In this document: one piece after another, positions 8,698 to 17,059 of the stretch
How the letters are laid out: the number at the start of each line of letters is the position of its first letter
Numbering within the stretch: position 1 is the stretch's first letter
Assembly: GCA_002733415.1 (NCBI GenBank)
Contig: NVVR01000018.1
Location: forward strand, 1 to 59,952
Length of the DNA: 59,952 bases
DNA from: Kordia sp.
Lineage (GTDB): Bacteria > Bacteroidota > Bacteroidia > Flavobacteriales > Flavobacteriaceae
Direction: 5' to 3'
Made by a program: the position numbers and the translations under genes
Notes under the pieces: generated by a model
Seen by the model: only the letters and a program-made list of their open reading frames with translations
What the model was told of the DNA's origin: nothing
Database searches by the model: none

Positions 8698-9444
8698 TTA
8701 AATTACTTTTGCCTCGTTATGTAATAAATTGATTAATTCATCAATGTTATCAGGACTAACTAATTTTACTGCCGATTTTTCTGCAGGCTTTTCAAAGCTT
8801 ATTATATTGGTTTGGTAGTCAGCATTAGAAGCTTCTACAACTTGTAAAGGTTTTTTACGAGCCATCATAATCCCTCTCATATTAGGAATACGTAATTCAC
8901 TTTCTTGAACCAATCCTTTTTGACCTCCAACTATTAAAGGTAGGCTAGTGCTTATCGTTTCGTTACCTCCATCAATTTCTCTTACAACTACAACATTGTT
9001 TCCATCAATTTCTAAAGATGTACATGCGTTAATAAAGTTATAGTCTGTAAATCCAGCTAACATTCCAGGTACCATTCCACCGTTATAGTCTAATGATTCT
9101 TTTCCTGCGATCACTAAATCATAGTTTCCATTTTTTACTACTTCCGATAATTGTTTCGCTACAAAAAAACCGTCTTTAGCTTCTGCGTTAACTCTTATTG
9201 CGCTATCTGCTCCAATTGCTAATGCTTTACGTAAAGTAGGTTCAGCATCTGCTCCACCAACATTTACAACAGTCACGGTAGCTCCGTTTTGTTCTTTTAA
9301 AAACATTGCTTTTGTTAAACCAAACTCATCATTAGGGTTAATTACAAATTGTACTCCGCTAGTGTCAAACTCTGTGTCACCATTAGTGAAGTTAATTTTT
9401 GATGTAGTGTCTGGAACGTGACTAATACACACTAATATATTCAT
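8698..9444 (-). CDS. etfB: Electron transfer flavoprotein subunit beta
   Basis: The AMP-binding partner of EtfA. It has 248 residues and the typical start MNILVCISHVPDT. The ETF beta signature region occurs around residues 150-195 (V-x-R-E-I-D-G-G-x-E then L-P-x-I-V-x-x-x-K-G-L, R-I-P-N-M-R-G-I-M-M-A-R-K-K-P). It is the first gene of etfBA, with a probable -7 element and an 18-base palindrome upstream. Confidence 0.97.
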   Translation of the reverse strand: MNILVCISHVPDTTSKINFTNGDTEFDTSGVQFVINPNDEFGLTKAMFLKEQNGATVTVVNVGGADAEPTLRKALAIGADSAIRVNAEAKDGFFVAKQLSEVVKNGNYDLVIAGKESLDYNGGMVPGMLAGFTDYNFINACTSLEIDGNNVVVVREIDGGNETISTSLPLIVGGQKGLVQESELRIPNMRGIMMARKKPLQVVEASNADYQTNIISFEKPAEKSAVKLVSPDNIDELINLLHNEAKVI

Positions 9445-9483
9445 GATATTTATATTAAAAAGTTGAAATAATTTTTAAGATTC

Positions 9484-9491
9484 CAAATATA
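9484..9491 (-). promoter_or_regulatory. Putative -7 promoter element of etfBA
   Basis: On the minus strand TATATTTG matches TAnnTTTG exactly, about 40 bases before the etfB start. No clear TTG -33 element is present; a palindrome occupies that region. Confidence 0.45.
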
Positions 9492-9512
9492 CATCTAATT
9501 TTTAAGAAACAC

Positions 9513-9530
9513 TACTATGCATGCATAGTA
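9513..9530. promoter_or_regulatory. 18-base perfect palindrome, possible operator of etfBA
   Basis: TACTATGCATGCATAGTA reads identically on both strands. It starts 21 bases beyond the putative etfB -7 element, where a -33 element or dimeric regulator site would sit. The protein that would bind it is unknown. Confidence 0.4.
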
Positions 9531-9800
9531 AAATAATTTAGCTTTTCAGAGAAAAAATATCACTGTTGTCAGAAAGTTTGTTGTTTTATTGATGTGTGCT
9601 AAAGAAAAATAGTTACTGAATAATACTTTATTGGTCATGAAAAAAGAAAATAAATGTAAAGCTGAACTGGTCGAAATCTTACGAAAACTAACGTTTTATA
9701 GGGGTAGACAATCTCAATCGGGTAATAAATAAAGTTTTTCATAAAACTTTAGAATGATGATGAAGGAATATTAAGAACGGTAAAGAGGAGTGTGTTTTAT
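9531..9800. other. Intergenic region between divergent etfB and pdhB
   Basis: No convincing gene. A 31-codon frame beginning at 9637 was judged non-coding. Promoter elements for pdhB begin just after this stretch. Confidence 0.5.
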
Positions 9801-9832
9801 TTTTGTTTTAATAAATCAAAGAGCTACTTTTG
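9801..9832 (+). promoter_or_regulatory. Bacteroidota-type promoter of pdhB
   Basis: TTTTG (9801-9805), 19 bases, then TACTTTTG (9825-9832). Both elements and the spacing match the Flavobacterium consensus. The start codon is about 115 bases downstream of the expected transcription start. Confidence 0.6.
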
Positions 9833-9920
9833 TTTTTGTAAAATCAATATCCTCGTTGGAAACATATGAGGTGTGAATTAACAATAACATTTTTCGATAG
9901 TTATCAGACTAAAGGAATCA

Positions 9921-9937
9921 AACCCACTGGTGGGATT
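9921..9937. repeat. Short inverted-repeat element upstream of pdhB
   Basis: AACCCACTGGTGGGATT contains a CCCAC/GTGGG stem and lies 14 bases before the pdhB start. A nearly reverse-complementary copy follows the gene at 10937-10954. Confidence 0.5.
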
Positions 9938-9951
9938 AAATACTACTATTA

Positions 9952-10929
9952 ATGAGAACAATTCAGTTTAGAGAAGCAATATGTGAGGCGATGAGTGAGG
10001 AAATGCGCAGAGATGAATCTGTGTATTTATTGGGTGAAGAAGTTGCAGAATATAATGGAGCATATAAGGCATCTAAAGGGATGTTGGATGAATTTGGAGC
10101 TAAAAGAGTTATTGATACACCAATTGCCGAACTTGGATTTGGAGGGATAGCTGTTGGGTCTACAATGACTGGAAATAGACCAATTGTTGAATACATGACG
10201 TTTAATTTTTCATTAGTAGGGATTGATCAAATTATAAACAATGCAGCAAAAATACGCCAAATGTCTGGAGGGCAATTTCCTTGTCCGATTGTTTTCAGAG
10301 GCCCTACAGGTTCGGCTGGGCAATTAGGAGCAACACATTCACAGGCATTTGAAAACTGGTTTGCCAATACGCCAGGGTTGAAAGTAATTGTGCCTTCAAC
10401 TCCTTATGATGCTAAAGGCTTGCTAAAAGCAGCGATACGTGACAATGACCCTGTAATTTTCATGGAGTCAGAGCAGATGTATGGTGATAAAGGTGAAGTG
10501 CCAGATGGTGAGTATGTATTGCCAATTGGAGTTGCTGAAGTAAAACGTAAAGGTACAGACGTAACTATTGTTTCTTTCGGGAAAATCATAAAGGAAGCGT
10601 ATAAAGCTGCAGACGAATTAGAAAAAGAAGGGATTTCATGTGAAGTTATTGATTTAAGAACAGTTAGGCCTTTAGATAGTGCTACTATTATTGAGTCTGT
10701 TAAGAAAACAAATAGATTAGTAATTTTAGAAGAAGCGTGGCCATTTGGAAATGTAGCTACTGAAATTACATACCAGGTGCAAAACCATGCGTTTGATTAT
10801 TTAGATGCACCTATTGAAAAAATTAATACGGCTGATACGCCAGCACCATATTCTCCTGTTTTATTAGAGGAATGGTTGCCGAATATGAATGATGTAATCA
10901 AGTCGGTTAAAAAGGTTATGTATAGATAA
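9952..10929 (+). CDS. pdhB: Pyruvate dehydrogenase E1 component, beta subunit
   Basis: The thiamine-diphosphate-dependent decarboxylase half of the pyruvate dehydrogenase complex, working with a separate alpha subunit. It has 325 residues, the usual beta-subunit length. Typical segments are visible: L-G-E-E-V at 23-27, D-T-P-I-A-E-L-G-F-G-G-I-A-V-G, Q-L-G-A-T-H-S-Q near 126, the potassium-loop/transketolase central region, and the C-terminal D-L-R-T-V-R-P-L-D. No alpha subunit gene is adjacent, which is usual in flavobacteria where pdhA lies elsewhere. It has its own promoter and leader. Confidence 0.96.
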   Translation: MRTIQFREAICEAMSEEMRRDESVYLLGEEVAEYNGAYKASKGMLDEFGAKRVIDTPIAELGFGGIAVGSTMTGNRPIVEYMTFNFSLVGIDQIINNAAKIRQMSGGQFPCPIVFRGPTGSAGQLGATHSQAFENWFANTPGLKVIVPSTPYDAKGLLKAAIRDNDPVIFMESEQMYGDKGEVPDGEYVLPIGVAEVKRKGTDVTIVSFGKIIKEAYKAADELEKEGISCEVIDLRTVRPLDSATIIESVKKTNRLVILEEAWPFGNVATEITYQVQNHAFDYLDAPIEKINTADTPAPYSPVLLEEWLPNMNDVIKSVKKVMYR

Positions 10930-10936
10930 CTTTTTT

Positions 10937-10954
10937 AATCCCACCAGTGGGGTT
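10937..10954. repeat. Short inverted-repeat element downstream of pdhB
   Basis: AATCCCACCAGTGGGGTT, near reverse complement of the 9921-9937 element. It can form a stem (TAATCCCAC/GTGGGGTTA with one G-U) 8 bases after the pdhB stop. It may act as a weak terminator or RNA-stabilising hairpin. Confidence 0.5.
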
Positions 10955-11047
10955 AATTCTATTGAGTCCCGATGGTTGTAGAGCTATCTCGAGTTATAAA
11001 TAATTCAATTTATTTATACGACATTTTATAATCAAAGCGTATATTTG

Positions 11048-11083
11048 AGCTTCATTAGTACTTAATACTAATGAAGCTTTTTT
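11048..11083 (+). terminator. Intrinsic terminator upstream of the DUF5686 gene
   Basis: A perfect 13-base stem (11048-11060 with 11066-11078), loop CTTAA, then six T. It ends 6 bases before the next start codon. A TATATTTG (11040-11047) directly before it could be a -7 element, in which case transcription of the next gene would begin inside the hairpin. Confidence 0.85.
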
Positions 11084-11089
11084 ATTTAT

Positions 11090-13594
11090 ATGAAGAATAT
11101 ACTAACGATACTTTTAATTTTCATTTCAACAATGCTACTAGCCCAAACGAAAGTTAGTGGATTGGTAATAGATGAAGACGATTACCCAGTGCCTTTTGCA
11201 AATGTAATTTTCAAGAATTCTACTACAGGTACAATTACAGATGAAAACGGAAGGTTCTATTTGGAATCGTCTGAGCGTTATAAAACACTTCAAGTATCAT
11301 TTATAGGGTATGAAACCGAAGATGTATATTTACCAAAATCGGTTACGTATAAAATGAATATCCTTTTAAAAGAGGGGAGTCAATTAAGTACTGTAACTAT
11401 TTATTCGGGTAAGCAATCCAAGAAGAATAATCCTGCTATTGAAATGTTAAAGAAAATTTGGGCGAATAAGCGTTCAAATGGGACGAAGAAATTTAAGCAA
11501 TATCAGTATAATAAGTATGAGAAAATAGAATTCGATTTTAATAACGTGGATAGCACAATGGCTAAAAGTAAGTTGTTTAAAGGAATGGAGTTTATTTTTG
11601 AAAAACTTGATACCTCACGTATTACAGGTAAAACATATTTACCAATCTTTTTGAATGAATCGGTTTCTAAAGTATATGGGAATAATGAAAACAATAAAAC
11701 GAGAGAAGATTTAATAGGGAATAAAAATTCAGGTTTTAGTAATAATCAAACGATCATATCTTTTGTAAAGGATTTGTACTCCGATTATAATGTATATGAT
11801 AACTACTTGAAAATATTCGATAAAAGCTTTGTAAGCCCGCTTTCAAAAACTGGAGTTAATGTGTATAATTATGTACTATCTGATAGTGCGTATATTGGAG
11901 ATAAATGGTGTTATAATATTATTTATTACCCACGCAGAAAAAATGAATTGACTTTTAAAGGAGATTTTTGGGTGAATGACAGTACCTGGGCAATTAAAGA
12001 TATCAATTTACAAGTATCTAAAAGTGCAAATATAAACTGGGTAAAAGATATTTATATCGAACAAGAGTTTGATGTGTTAAATGATTCGGTCTTTTTAATG
12101 AAGAGAGATTATTTCATGTCTGATTTTAGTTTTTCTAAAAAAGAAAAATCAAGAGGGGTTTACGGAAAACGTACTACCTTATATGAAGATTATCAATTTG
12201 ATGTTGATAAAGGCGAGGAGTTTTATAAAGATGAATCAGATCCTTATGCTTTTGAAATTTACAATCAAGATTCAACTTTCTGGTCAGAAAATAGATTAGA
12301 GAAGTTGAATAAAGATGAAGAAGGGGTTTATAAAATGTTAGACACGCTAAAGACTGTTGCGAAATTCAAACGAATTTATAATGCAGCAAGTATTTTAGCT
12401 TCAGGATATGTAGAAATACCAAAATTAAAACTAGATTTTGGGCCAATATTTTCAACTTTCGGATTTAACGATGTTGAGGGAGTGAGAATAAGAGCAGGTG
12501 GAAGAACGTATTTTGGGCCAAATGATAAATGGAGGGTTCAAGGATACGGAGCATACGGTTTTAAAGACAATCAGTTTAAGTACGGAGTGTCAGGTAAGTG
12601 GTTGTTGAGGAGGAAAAAAAGATGGATATTATCAGGAGGAAACAGACGCGATATTGAGCAAATAGGAGTTAGTTTAACTACTACAAATGATATTATGGGA
12701 CGTAGCTTTGCTTCATCATCATTATTTTCTTCAGGTTCTAATGATAGGTTAACTTCTATCAATTTAAGTACTTTGGGAATTGAATCGGAAATTGCTAAAA
12801 ACTTTGTGGTAAAGTTATCAGGGAGTTATCGTACGTTGAAATCCGCATCAAATACTTTTGGATTAGATTTTTATGCAGACCAGACGCTCTCAGTGGTAAA
12901 ATCTCAATTGAAGCAATCAGAAGTAAACCTGTCATTAACATATACGCCAAATAAAAAAACAACAGGTTATGGGGTGGAAAGAACGACTGTAAATGGAAGT
13001 CATCCAACAATATTTGTAAGTTTAAGTCAAGGAGTAAAAGGAGTTATAGCAAGTGATTTTGATTATTCAAAAGTACAGTTGTTTTACAGGCAGCCATGGC
13101 AAATAGGTGGTTTTGGAAGGCTGTTTTCAAATGTAGAAATAGGGAAAACATTTGGTGAAGTCCCTTTAGGGTTATTAAGTGTGATACCAGGGAATCAAGC
13201 GTATTTTTCAATATTTAATACATTCCCATTATTAGATTATTATGATTTTGTAACGGACACCTATGTGTCAGTGCATTTGGAGCATAATTTTAACGGTCGA
13301 ATATTTTCTAGGATACCATTTTTAAAGAAAATGAATTTAAGAGAAATTGTAGGTATAAGAGGAGTTTGGGGTGATTTGTCACAGGAAAACATAAATTTAG
13401 ATGCAAATTCACCTAATTTTATCTTGTATAAAACAGAAGGGGCTCCACATGATAAAGTGTATTGGGAATATAGTTTAGGAGTAGGAAATATATTTAAAGT
13501 GTTTAGAATAGATTTTAATTTTCGAGGAAACTATTTTGAAGTTCTTGAAGCGCGTAAGTTTGGTGTAACAGGTAGTTTTGGTTTTAATTTTTAA
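11090..13594 (+). CDS. DUF5686 outer-membrane protein with carboxypeptidase-regulatory-like N-terminal domain
   Basis: An 834-residue envelope protein. Signal peptide at residues 1-18 ending M-L-L-A-Q. Residues 20-100 are a CarboxypepD_reg-like beta-sandwich (V-S-G-L-V-I-D-E-D, P-V-P-F-A-N-V, G-T-I-T-D-E-N-G-R-F, V-S-F-I-G-Y-E) as found at the N-terminus of TonB-dependent receptors. The rest matches the DUF5686 family, with many aromatic alternating strands and a terminal G-S-F-G-F-N-F ending that suits an outer-membrane barrel. No TonB plug is evident. The function is unknown. Confidence 0.85.
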   Translation: MKNILTILLIFISTMLLAQTKVSGLVIDEDDYPVPFANVIFKNSTTGTITDENGRFYLESSERYKTLQVSFIGYETEDVYLPKSVTYKMNILLKEGSQLSTVTIYSGKQSKKNNPAIEMLKKIWANKRSNGTKKFKQYQYNKYEKIEFDFNNVDSTMAKSKLFKGMEFIFEKLDTSRITGKTYLPIFLNESVSKVYGNNENNKTREDLIGNKNSGFSNNQTIISFVKDLYSDYNVYDNYLKIFDKSFVSPLSKTGVNVYNYVLSDSAYIGDKWCYNIIYYPRRKNELTFKGDFWVNDSTWAIKDINLQVSKSANINWVKDIYIEQEFDVLNDSVFLMKRDYFMSDFSFSKKEKSRGVYGKRTTLYEDYQFDVDKGEEFYKDESDPYAFEIYNQDSTFWSENRLEKLNKDEEGVYKMLDTLKTVAKFKRIYNAASILASGYVEIPKLKLDFGPIFSTFGFNDVEGVRIRAGGRTYFGPNDKWRVQGYGAYGFKDNQFKYGVSGKWLLRRKKRWILSGGNRRDIEQIGVSLTTTNDIMGRSFASSSLFSSGSNDRLTSINLSTLGIESEIAKNFVVKLSGSYRTLKSASNTFGLDFYADQTLSVVKSQLKQSEVNLSLTYTPNKKTTGYGVERTTVNGSHPTIFVSLSQGVKGVIASDFDYSKVQLFYRQPWQIGGFGRLFSNVEIGKTFGEVPLGLLSVIPGNQAYFSIFNTFPLLDYYDFVTDTYVSVHLEHNFNGRIFSRIPFLKKMNLREIVGIRGVWGDLSQENINLDANSPNFILYKTEGAPHDKVYWEYSLGVGNIFKVFRIDFNFRGNYFEVLEARKFGVTGSFGFNF

Positions 13595-13662
13595 TATTTT
13601 TTCAACCCATTTGTAAGTACTCAATATAGTTTCGACTTAGTATAGGATTAAAATATACTAAC

Positions 13663-14397
13663 ATGAAAAGCTTATTTACAAAAGGATTAACCTTATTTAT
13701 TTGTTTACTTGGTTTTAGCAATGTGTCATCGCAAGACCTGTCAGAATTCTTTGAAAAGACAACTGTTTTTTTAGAAGAAAATGTGTCGGAAGGAAAAGTT
13801 GCATATAAAAAAATAAAATCTTCACCTGAACAATTAAATGAGTTGCTGGTACTTGCCTCAACGATAGAGGTTCAGAAAACAAACTCAAATGAGTACAGAG
13901 CTTTTTGGATAAACGCGTATAACTTAACAGTAATACAGGCTGTAGTTGCAAAGTATCCTATAAAATCCCCTTTAGCAGTTTCAGGTTTTTTTGATAAAAA
14001 AACATACCTTATTTCAGGAAAAAAAACAACTCTTAATAGGATTGAGAATAAAATATTAAGAGGGCAATTTAATAATGACCCTCGATTTCATTTTGCCTTG
14101 GTGTGTGCTGGTTTAGGTTGTCCTCCAATTATTAACAAAGCATACCTTCCTAGTACAATAGAAACTCAGTTGAACAAACAAACTAGATTAGCGTTAAATA
14201 ATGCAGCGTTTATAAAAGTAAACAACAAGAAAAAGAAGGTTCAGTTTTCTCAAATATTTGAATGGTATACATCGGATTTTACTACAGGTAATAAATCATT
14301 AATTGACTTTGTAAATAGATACAGAACAACGCCAATCCCAGGCAAGTATAAGCCGTCATATTATTCATATGACTGGACTTTAAATGAAATTAAATAA
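13663..14397 (+). CDS. DUF547 domain-containing secreted protein
   Basis: A 244-residue protein with a signal peptide (about 1-23, ending V-S-S-Q). The DUF547 core is recognisable: F-W-I-N-A-Y-N-L-T-V-I near residue 85, then P-R-F-H-F-A-L-V-C-A-G-L-G-C-P-P around 142-157. The Cys-x(4)-Cys spacing in the latter is conserved in the family. The biochemical role is unknown. It is followed 33 bases later by a barrel-like protein and may be cotranscribed. Confidence 0.88.
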   Translation: MKSLFTKGLTLFICLLGFSNVSSQDLSEFFEKTTVFLEENVSEGKVAYKKIKSSPEQLNELLVLASTIEVQKTNSNEYRAFWINAYNLTVIQAVVAKYPIKSPLAVSGFFDKKTYLISGKKTTLNRIENKILRGQFNNDPRFHFALVCAGLGCPPIINKAYLPSTIETQLNKQTRLALNNAAFIKVNNKKKKVQFSQIFEWYTSDFTTGNKSLIDFVNRYRTTPIPGKYKPSYYSYDWTLNEIK

Positions 14398-14430
14398 TAC
14401 GCAATAAAATACAAGCTAACACTTTATATT

Positions 14431-15351
14431 ATGAAATTGAAAAACACACTTTTAGGAACATTTTTGTTAATGAGTTTTTTTGGGTTTTCCCAGGATGAAA
14501 CACCTGAGGGAGCTACAAAGAGTAATATTCAGGAGTACACTCCGTCTAAATTATTGAAAAAGGGACAATGGGATATCAAATTATTCAATAGCTTGTATAC
14601 CCAAACAGAAACAACAAATGCAAGATCAAAATCAGTAAAAATAGCAAGAGAAACATTCTTTACTTCTAAACTAGAAGTATTTACAGGAGTAACGGAATCA
14701 AACAGGTTTAACGTTGGGGTTATTCTTCAGACAAAGTCCAATACTTATGGTGGGGCTGCTGCATTAGATGTGTTTAGCTTTAAAGATGATAGACAAACAA
14801 CTAGAAACGGATTGGCCTCAATAGCTCCATCTGTAAAGATTCAACCCTTAAAAAACGTGAGTAACTTCTCGCTACAAACATCTTTTCATATACCAGTATT
14901 TGAAGATGTTCCTGGAGCTCCGTATTTAGATAAGAGGAGTTATGTGTGGGAAACGAAGTTCTTTTATGACAAATCATTTGCCGCAGATAAGTTTCAGTTT
15001 TTTGGAGAAGTAGATTTCGGATACAATTTTGGAGAAAAAAGTAGTGATGCTGACCCTGTGAAAGAGAATACAGGTGAGCGCTTTGCAAACAATAGTTTAA
15101 CATTGCCACTAAGTGCTTTTTTAAGTTATTTTCCAAGCTCAAAGACGACAGTTTTTGTAAGTGGTCAACAATCTTTTTTGATTGATTTAGGAAATGATTT
15201 TGAACAAAATTACACACAACTAGGTGTAGGAGGGAAGTACCAGTTAACGAACACCTTGAATTTAGAAGCTTCATTTGGGAAAATAGTTAGAGGGAATGGT
15301 TTTCAGGGTCTTGGACAAACATTTAGTTTAGGGGTGAGGGCATTGTTTTAA
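14431..15351 (+). CDS. Putative outer-membrane beta-barrel protein
   Basis: A 306-residue protein with a cleavable signal (MKLKNTLLGTFLLMSFFGFSQ). The mature part alternates aromatic and polar residues in about a dozen strands and ends G-V-R-A-L-F with a C-terminal phenylalanine, as in outer-membrane barrels. I do not recognise a named family. Its position after the DUF547 protein suggests a shared transcript but gives no function. Confidence 0.7.
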   Translation: MKLKNTLLGTFLLMSFFGFSQDETPEGATKSNIQEYTPSKLLKKGQWDIKLFNSLYTQTETTNARSKSVKIARETFFTSKLEVFTGVTESNRFNVGVILQTKSNTYGGAAALDVFSFKDDRQTTRNGLASIAPSVKIQPLKNVSNFSLQTSFHIPVFEDVPGAPYLDKRSYVWETKFFYDKSFAADKFQFFGEVDFGYNFGEKSSDADPVKENTGERFANNSLTLPLSAFLSYFPSSKTTVFVSGQQSFLIDLGNDFEQNYTQLGVGGKYQLTNTLNLEASFGKIVRGNGFQGLGQTFSLGVRALF

Positions 15352-15658
15352 CCCACAAGTGAGGGGGGGGTAGAGGCTTGTCTTTGGGGGGTAAAAGATT
15401 AGAGTTAATTCATGCTTTACGTACTTGTTCCGATACATGTTGATAGAAGTGTTAATTAATACAGCTTTAAGTGTAATTGAAAAGCATTGATCTTGATGTT
15501 TTAGTTTTAAAGCATATCAATTTGAATGACTTTTGAACATTTAGCATTTTTAATGTTTTGAGGTCTCCAGATCTTCTATTTAACTAGGTTAATATGTTTA
15601 TGATTATATTTATAAGTATATTAATGACCATTAATACATATTAATACATATTAATATT
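15352..15658. other. Intergenic region with G tract and TTAATACATA repeats
   Basis: No gene seen. A run of eight G (15363-15370) and one of six G (15386-15391) lie just after the barrel gene. Just before the next gene there is an AT-rich direct repeat, ATTAATACAT twice (15630-15650). No clear TAnnTTTG promoter. Confidence 0.5.
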
Positions 15659-16921
15659 TTGAGAAAAATCATTTCATTTATTTTAAGCGTTTGTTTCGGG
15701 CTGTGCTTTTCGCAGGAGAAAGAAGTAGTTTCATTAGAAATTAGAGGGCTTAAAAAAACAAAAACTTCTTTTCTGAATAAGATAATTGAGGTAAAGCAAA
15801 ATAGAGTTTTAGATTCTGTTCAACTGGAGCAGGATATGATTCGCTTAAAGCGATTACCAGGAATTTCCCATGCGTATTACCAGGTTTTCTTAACAGGTAC
15901 AGGAGATGGGTATAATGTGTTTTACAACATAGAAGAAAATTTCACGCTTATACCAACTATAAATATTTGGACAACTACTAATAATCAATTCTCGTATAAA
16001 GTAGGGGTATATGATTTCAATTTCCTCGGAAGAGGTATGGATTTTGGTGGTTTTTACCAAAACAATGGGCATGATACCTACAGTATAAATTTTAAAGCAC
16101 CTTATCTTTTTAGTAAAAAGTTAGGACTTGCAATAAATCATCAGAACTGGAAAAGTGAAGAGCCTTTATATTTTGGGGATGAAACGGCAAATTATTTATA
16201 TAATAACAAATCGTTTGAGGTTTTAGGATTGTATCAATTTAATACGGCGCATAAGTTTCATGTTGGAGTTAATGTGTTTAATGAAAAATACGAGTATGTG
16301 TCTGGAAATATTATTTCGGAAGTGCCAAGGAGTCTCGATTTAGATAAATTGTTATTGAAATTAGTTTATGATTATGATAAACTTAATTATTCTTATCAGT
16401 ATGTTTCGGGGTTTAGAAGTGTGTTGACTTTACAGTCTGTGACATCTAATAATAAAACGCAAGATGATTTTTTTATAGGCTGGAATGATTTGTTGTATTT
16501 TAAAAGGTTTTCAGATAAAGGTAATTGGGCTAACAGGCTTCGTTTAGGATTGGCGTCTAATAATGAAAGTCCGTTTGCGCCATTTGCATTAGATAATAAC
16601 TTAAATATTAGAGGGGTTGGTAATTTAATTGATAGAGGTACAGCAGTGATATTGTTAAATACGGAATATAGACACACCTTGTATGAAAAAGGTTGGTTTT
16701 CCTTACAAGGAAATGCATTTGTAGATAGTGGTACTTGGAGGAAGCCCGGAGGAGATTTTGGTGATTTTGTAGATTCTGAAAATATTAAAATTTATCCTGG
16801 AGTTGGTTTGCGATTGATTCATAAAAAAATATACAACGCTATTTTCAGAATAGATTATGGAGTTGGATTAGGAAAGAGTTCAAGTAAAGGAATTGTTTTT
16901 GGAATAGGGCAGTACTTTTAG
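15659..16921 (+). CDS. Omp85/BamA-TamA-like outer-membrane protein
   Basis: A 420-residue protein starting at a TTG codon. That start gives a clean signal peptide (MRKIISFILSVCFGLCFSQ), and no in-frame ATG lies nearby upstream. Residues 24-95 fit a single POTRA domain (I-R-G-L-K-K-T-K, then Y-Y-Q-V-F). The remainder is a 16-strand-type barrel with an I-R-G-V-G-N segment resembling the conserved loop-6 R-G motif of the Omp85 family, and a C-terminal G-Q-Y-F. With only one POTRA it is shorter than BamA; a specialised translocase or insertase accessory is likely. Confidence 0.75.
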   Translation: MRKIISFILSVCFGLCFSQEKEVVSLEIRGLKKTKTSFLNKIIEVKQNRVLDSVQLEQDMIRLKRLPGISHAYYQVFLTGTGDGYNVFYNIEENFTLIPTINIWTTTNNQFSYKVGVYDFNFLGRGMDFGGFYQNNGHDTYSINFKAPYLFSKKLGLAINHQNWKSEEPLYFGDETANYLYNNKSFEVLGLYQFNTAHKFHVGVNVFNEKYEYVSGNIISEVPRSLDLDKLLLKLVYDYDKLNYSYQYVSGFRSVLTLQSVTSNNKTQDDFFIGWNDLLYFKRFSDKGNWANRLRLGLASNNESPFAPFALDNNLNIRGVGNLIDRGTAVILLNTEYRHTLYEKGWFSLQGNAFVDSGTWRKPGGDFGDFVDSENIKIYPGVGLRLIHKKIYNAIFRIDYGVGLGKSSSKGIVFGIGQYF

Positions 16922-16927
16922 GAGTTC

Positions 16928-16954
16928 AAAAAAATGAGCGAAGCTCATTTTTTT
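16928..16954 (+). terminator. Intrinsic terminator after the Omp85-like gene
   Basis: A 12-base perfect stem (16928-16939 with 16943-16954), loop GAA, with A-run and T-run flanks. It starts 7 bases after the stop codon. Confidence 0.85.
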
Positions 16955-16956
16955 GT

Positions 16957-17054
16957 AACGAATAACGAATAACGAATAACGAATAACGAATAACGAATAA
17001 CGAATAACGAATAACGAATAACGAATAACGAATAACGAATAACGAATAACGAAT
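16957..17054. repeat. Heptanucleotide tandem repeat, AACGAAT x14
   Basis: Fourteen exact, contiguous copies of AACGAAT fill nearly the whole space between the terminator at 16954 and the GTG start at 17060. The unit contains AATAA across its junction, so every reading frame is closed. It is non-coding DNA located in the 5' region of the hydrolase gene. Confidence 0.98.
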
Positions 17055-17059
17055 AATCA

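Noticed and set aside
9637..9732. 31-codon ATG frame in the etfB-pdhB gap
   Set aside because: No recognisable protein features, and it lies upstream of a good pdhB promoter in AT-rich DNA.
16957..17054. AACGAAT array as a CRISPR or coding repeat
   Set aside because: The units are contiguous, without spacers, and stop codons occur in all frames.
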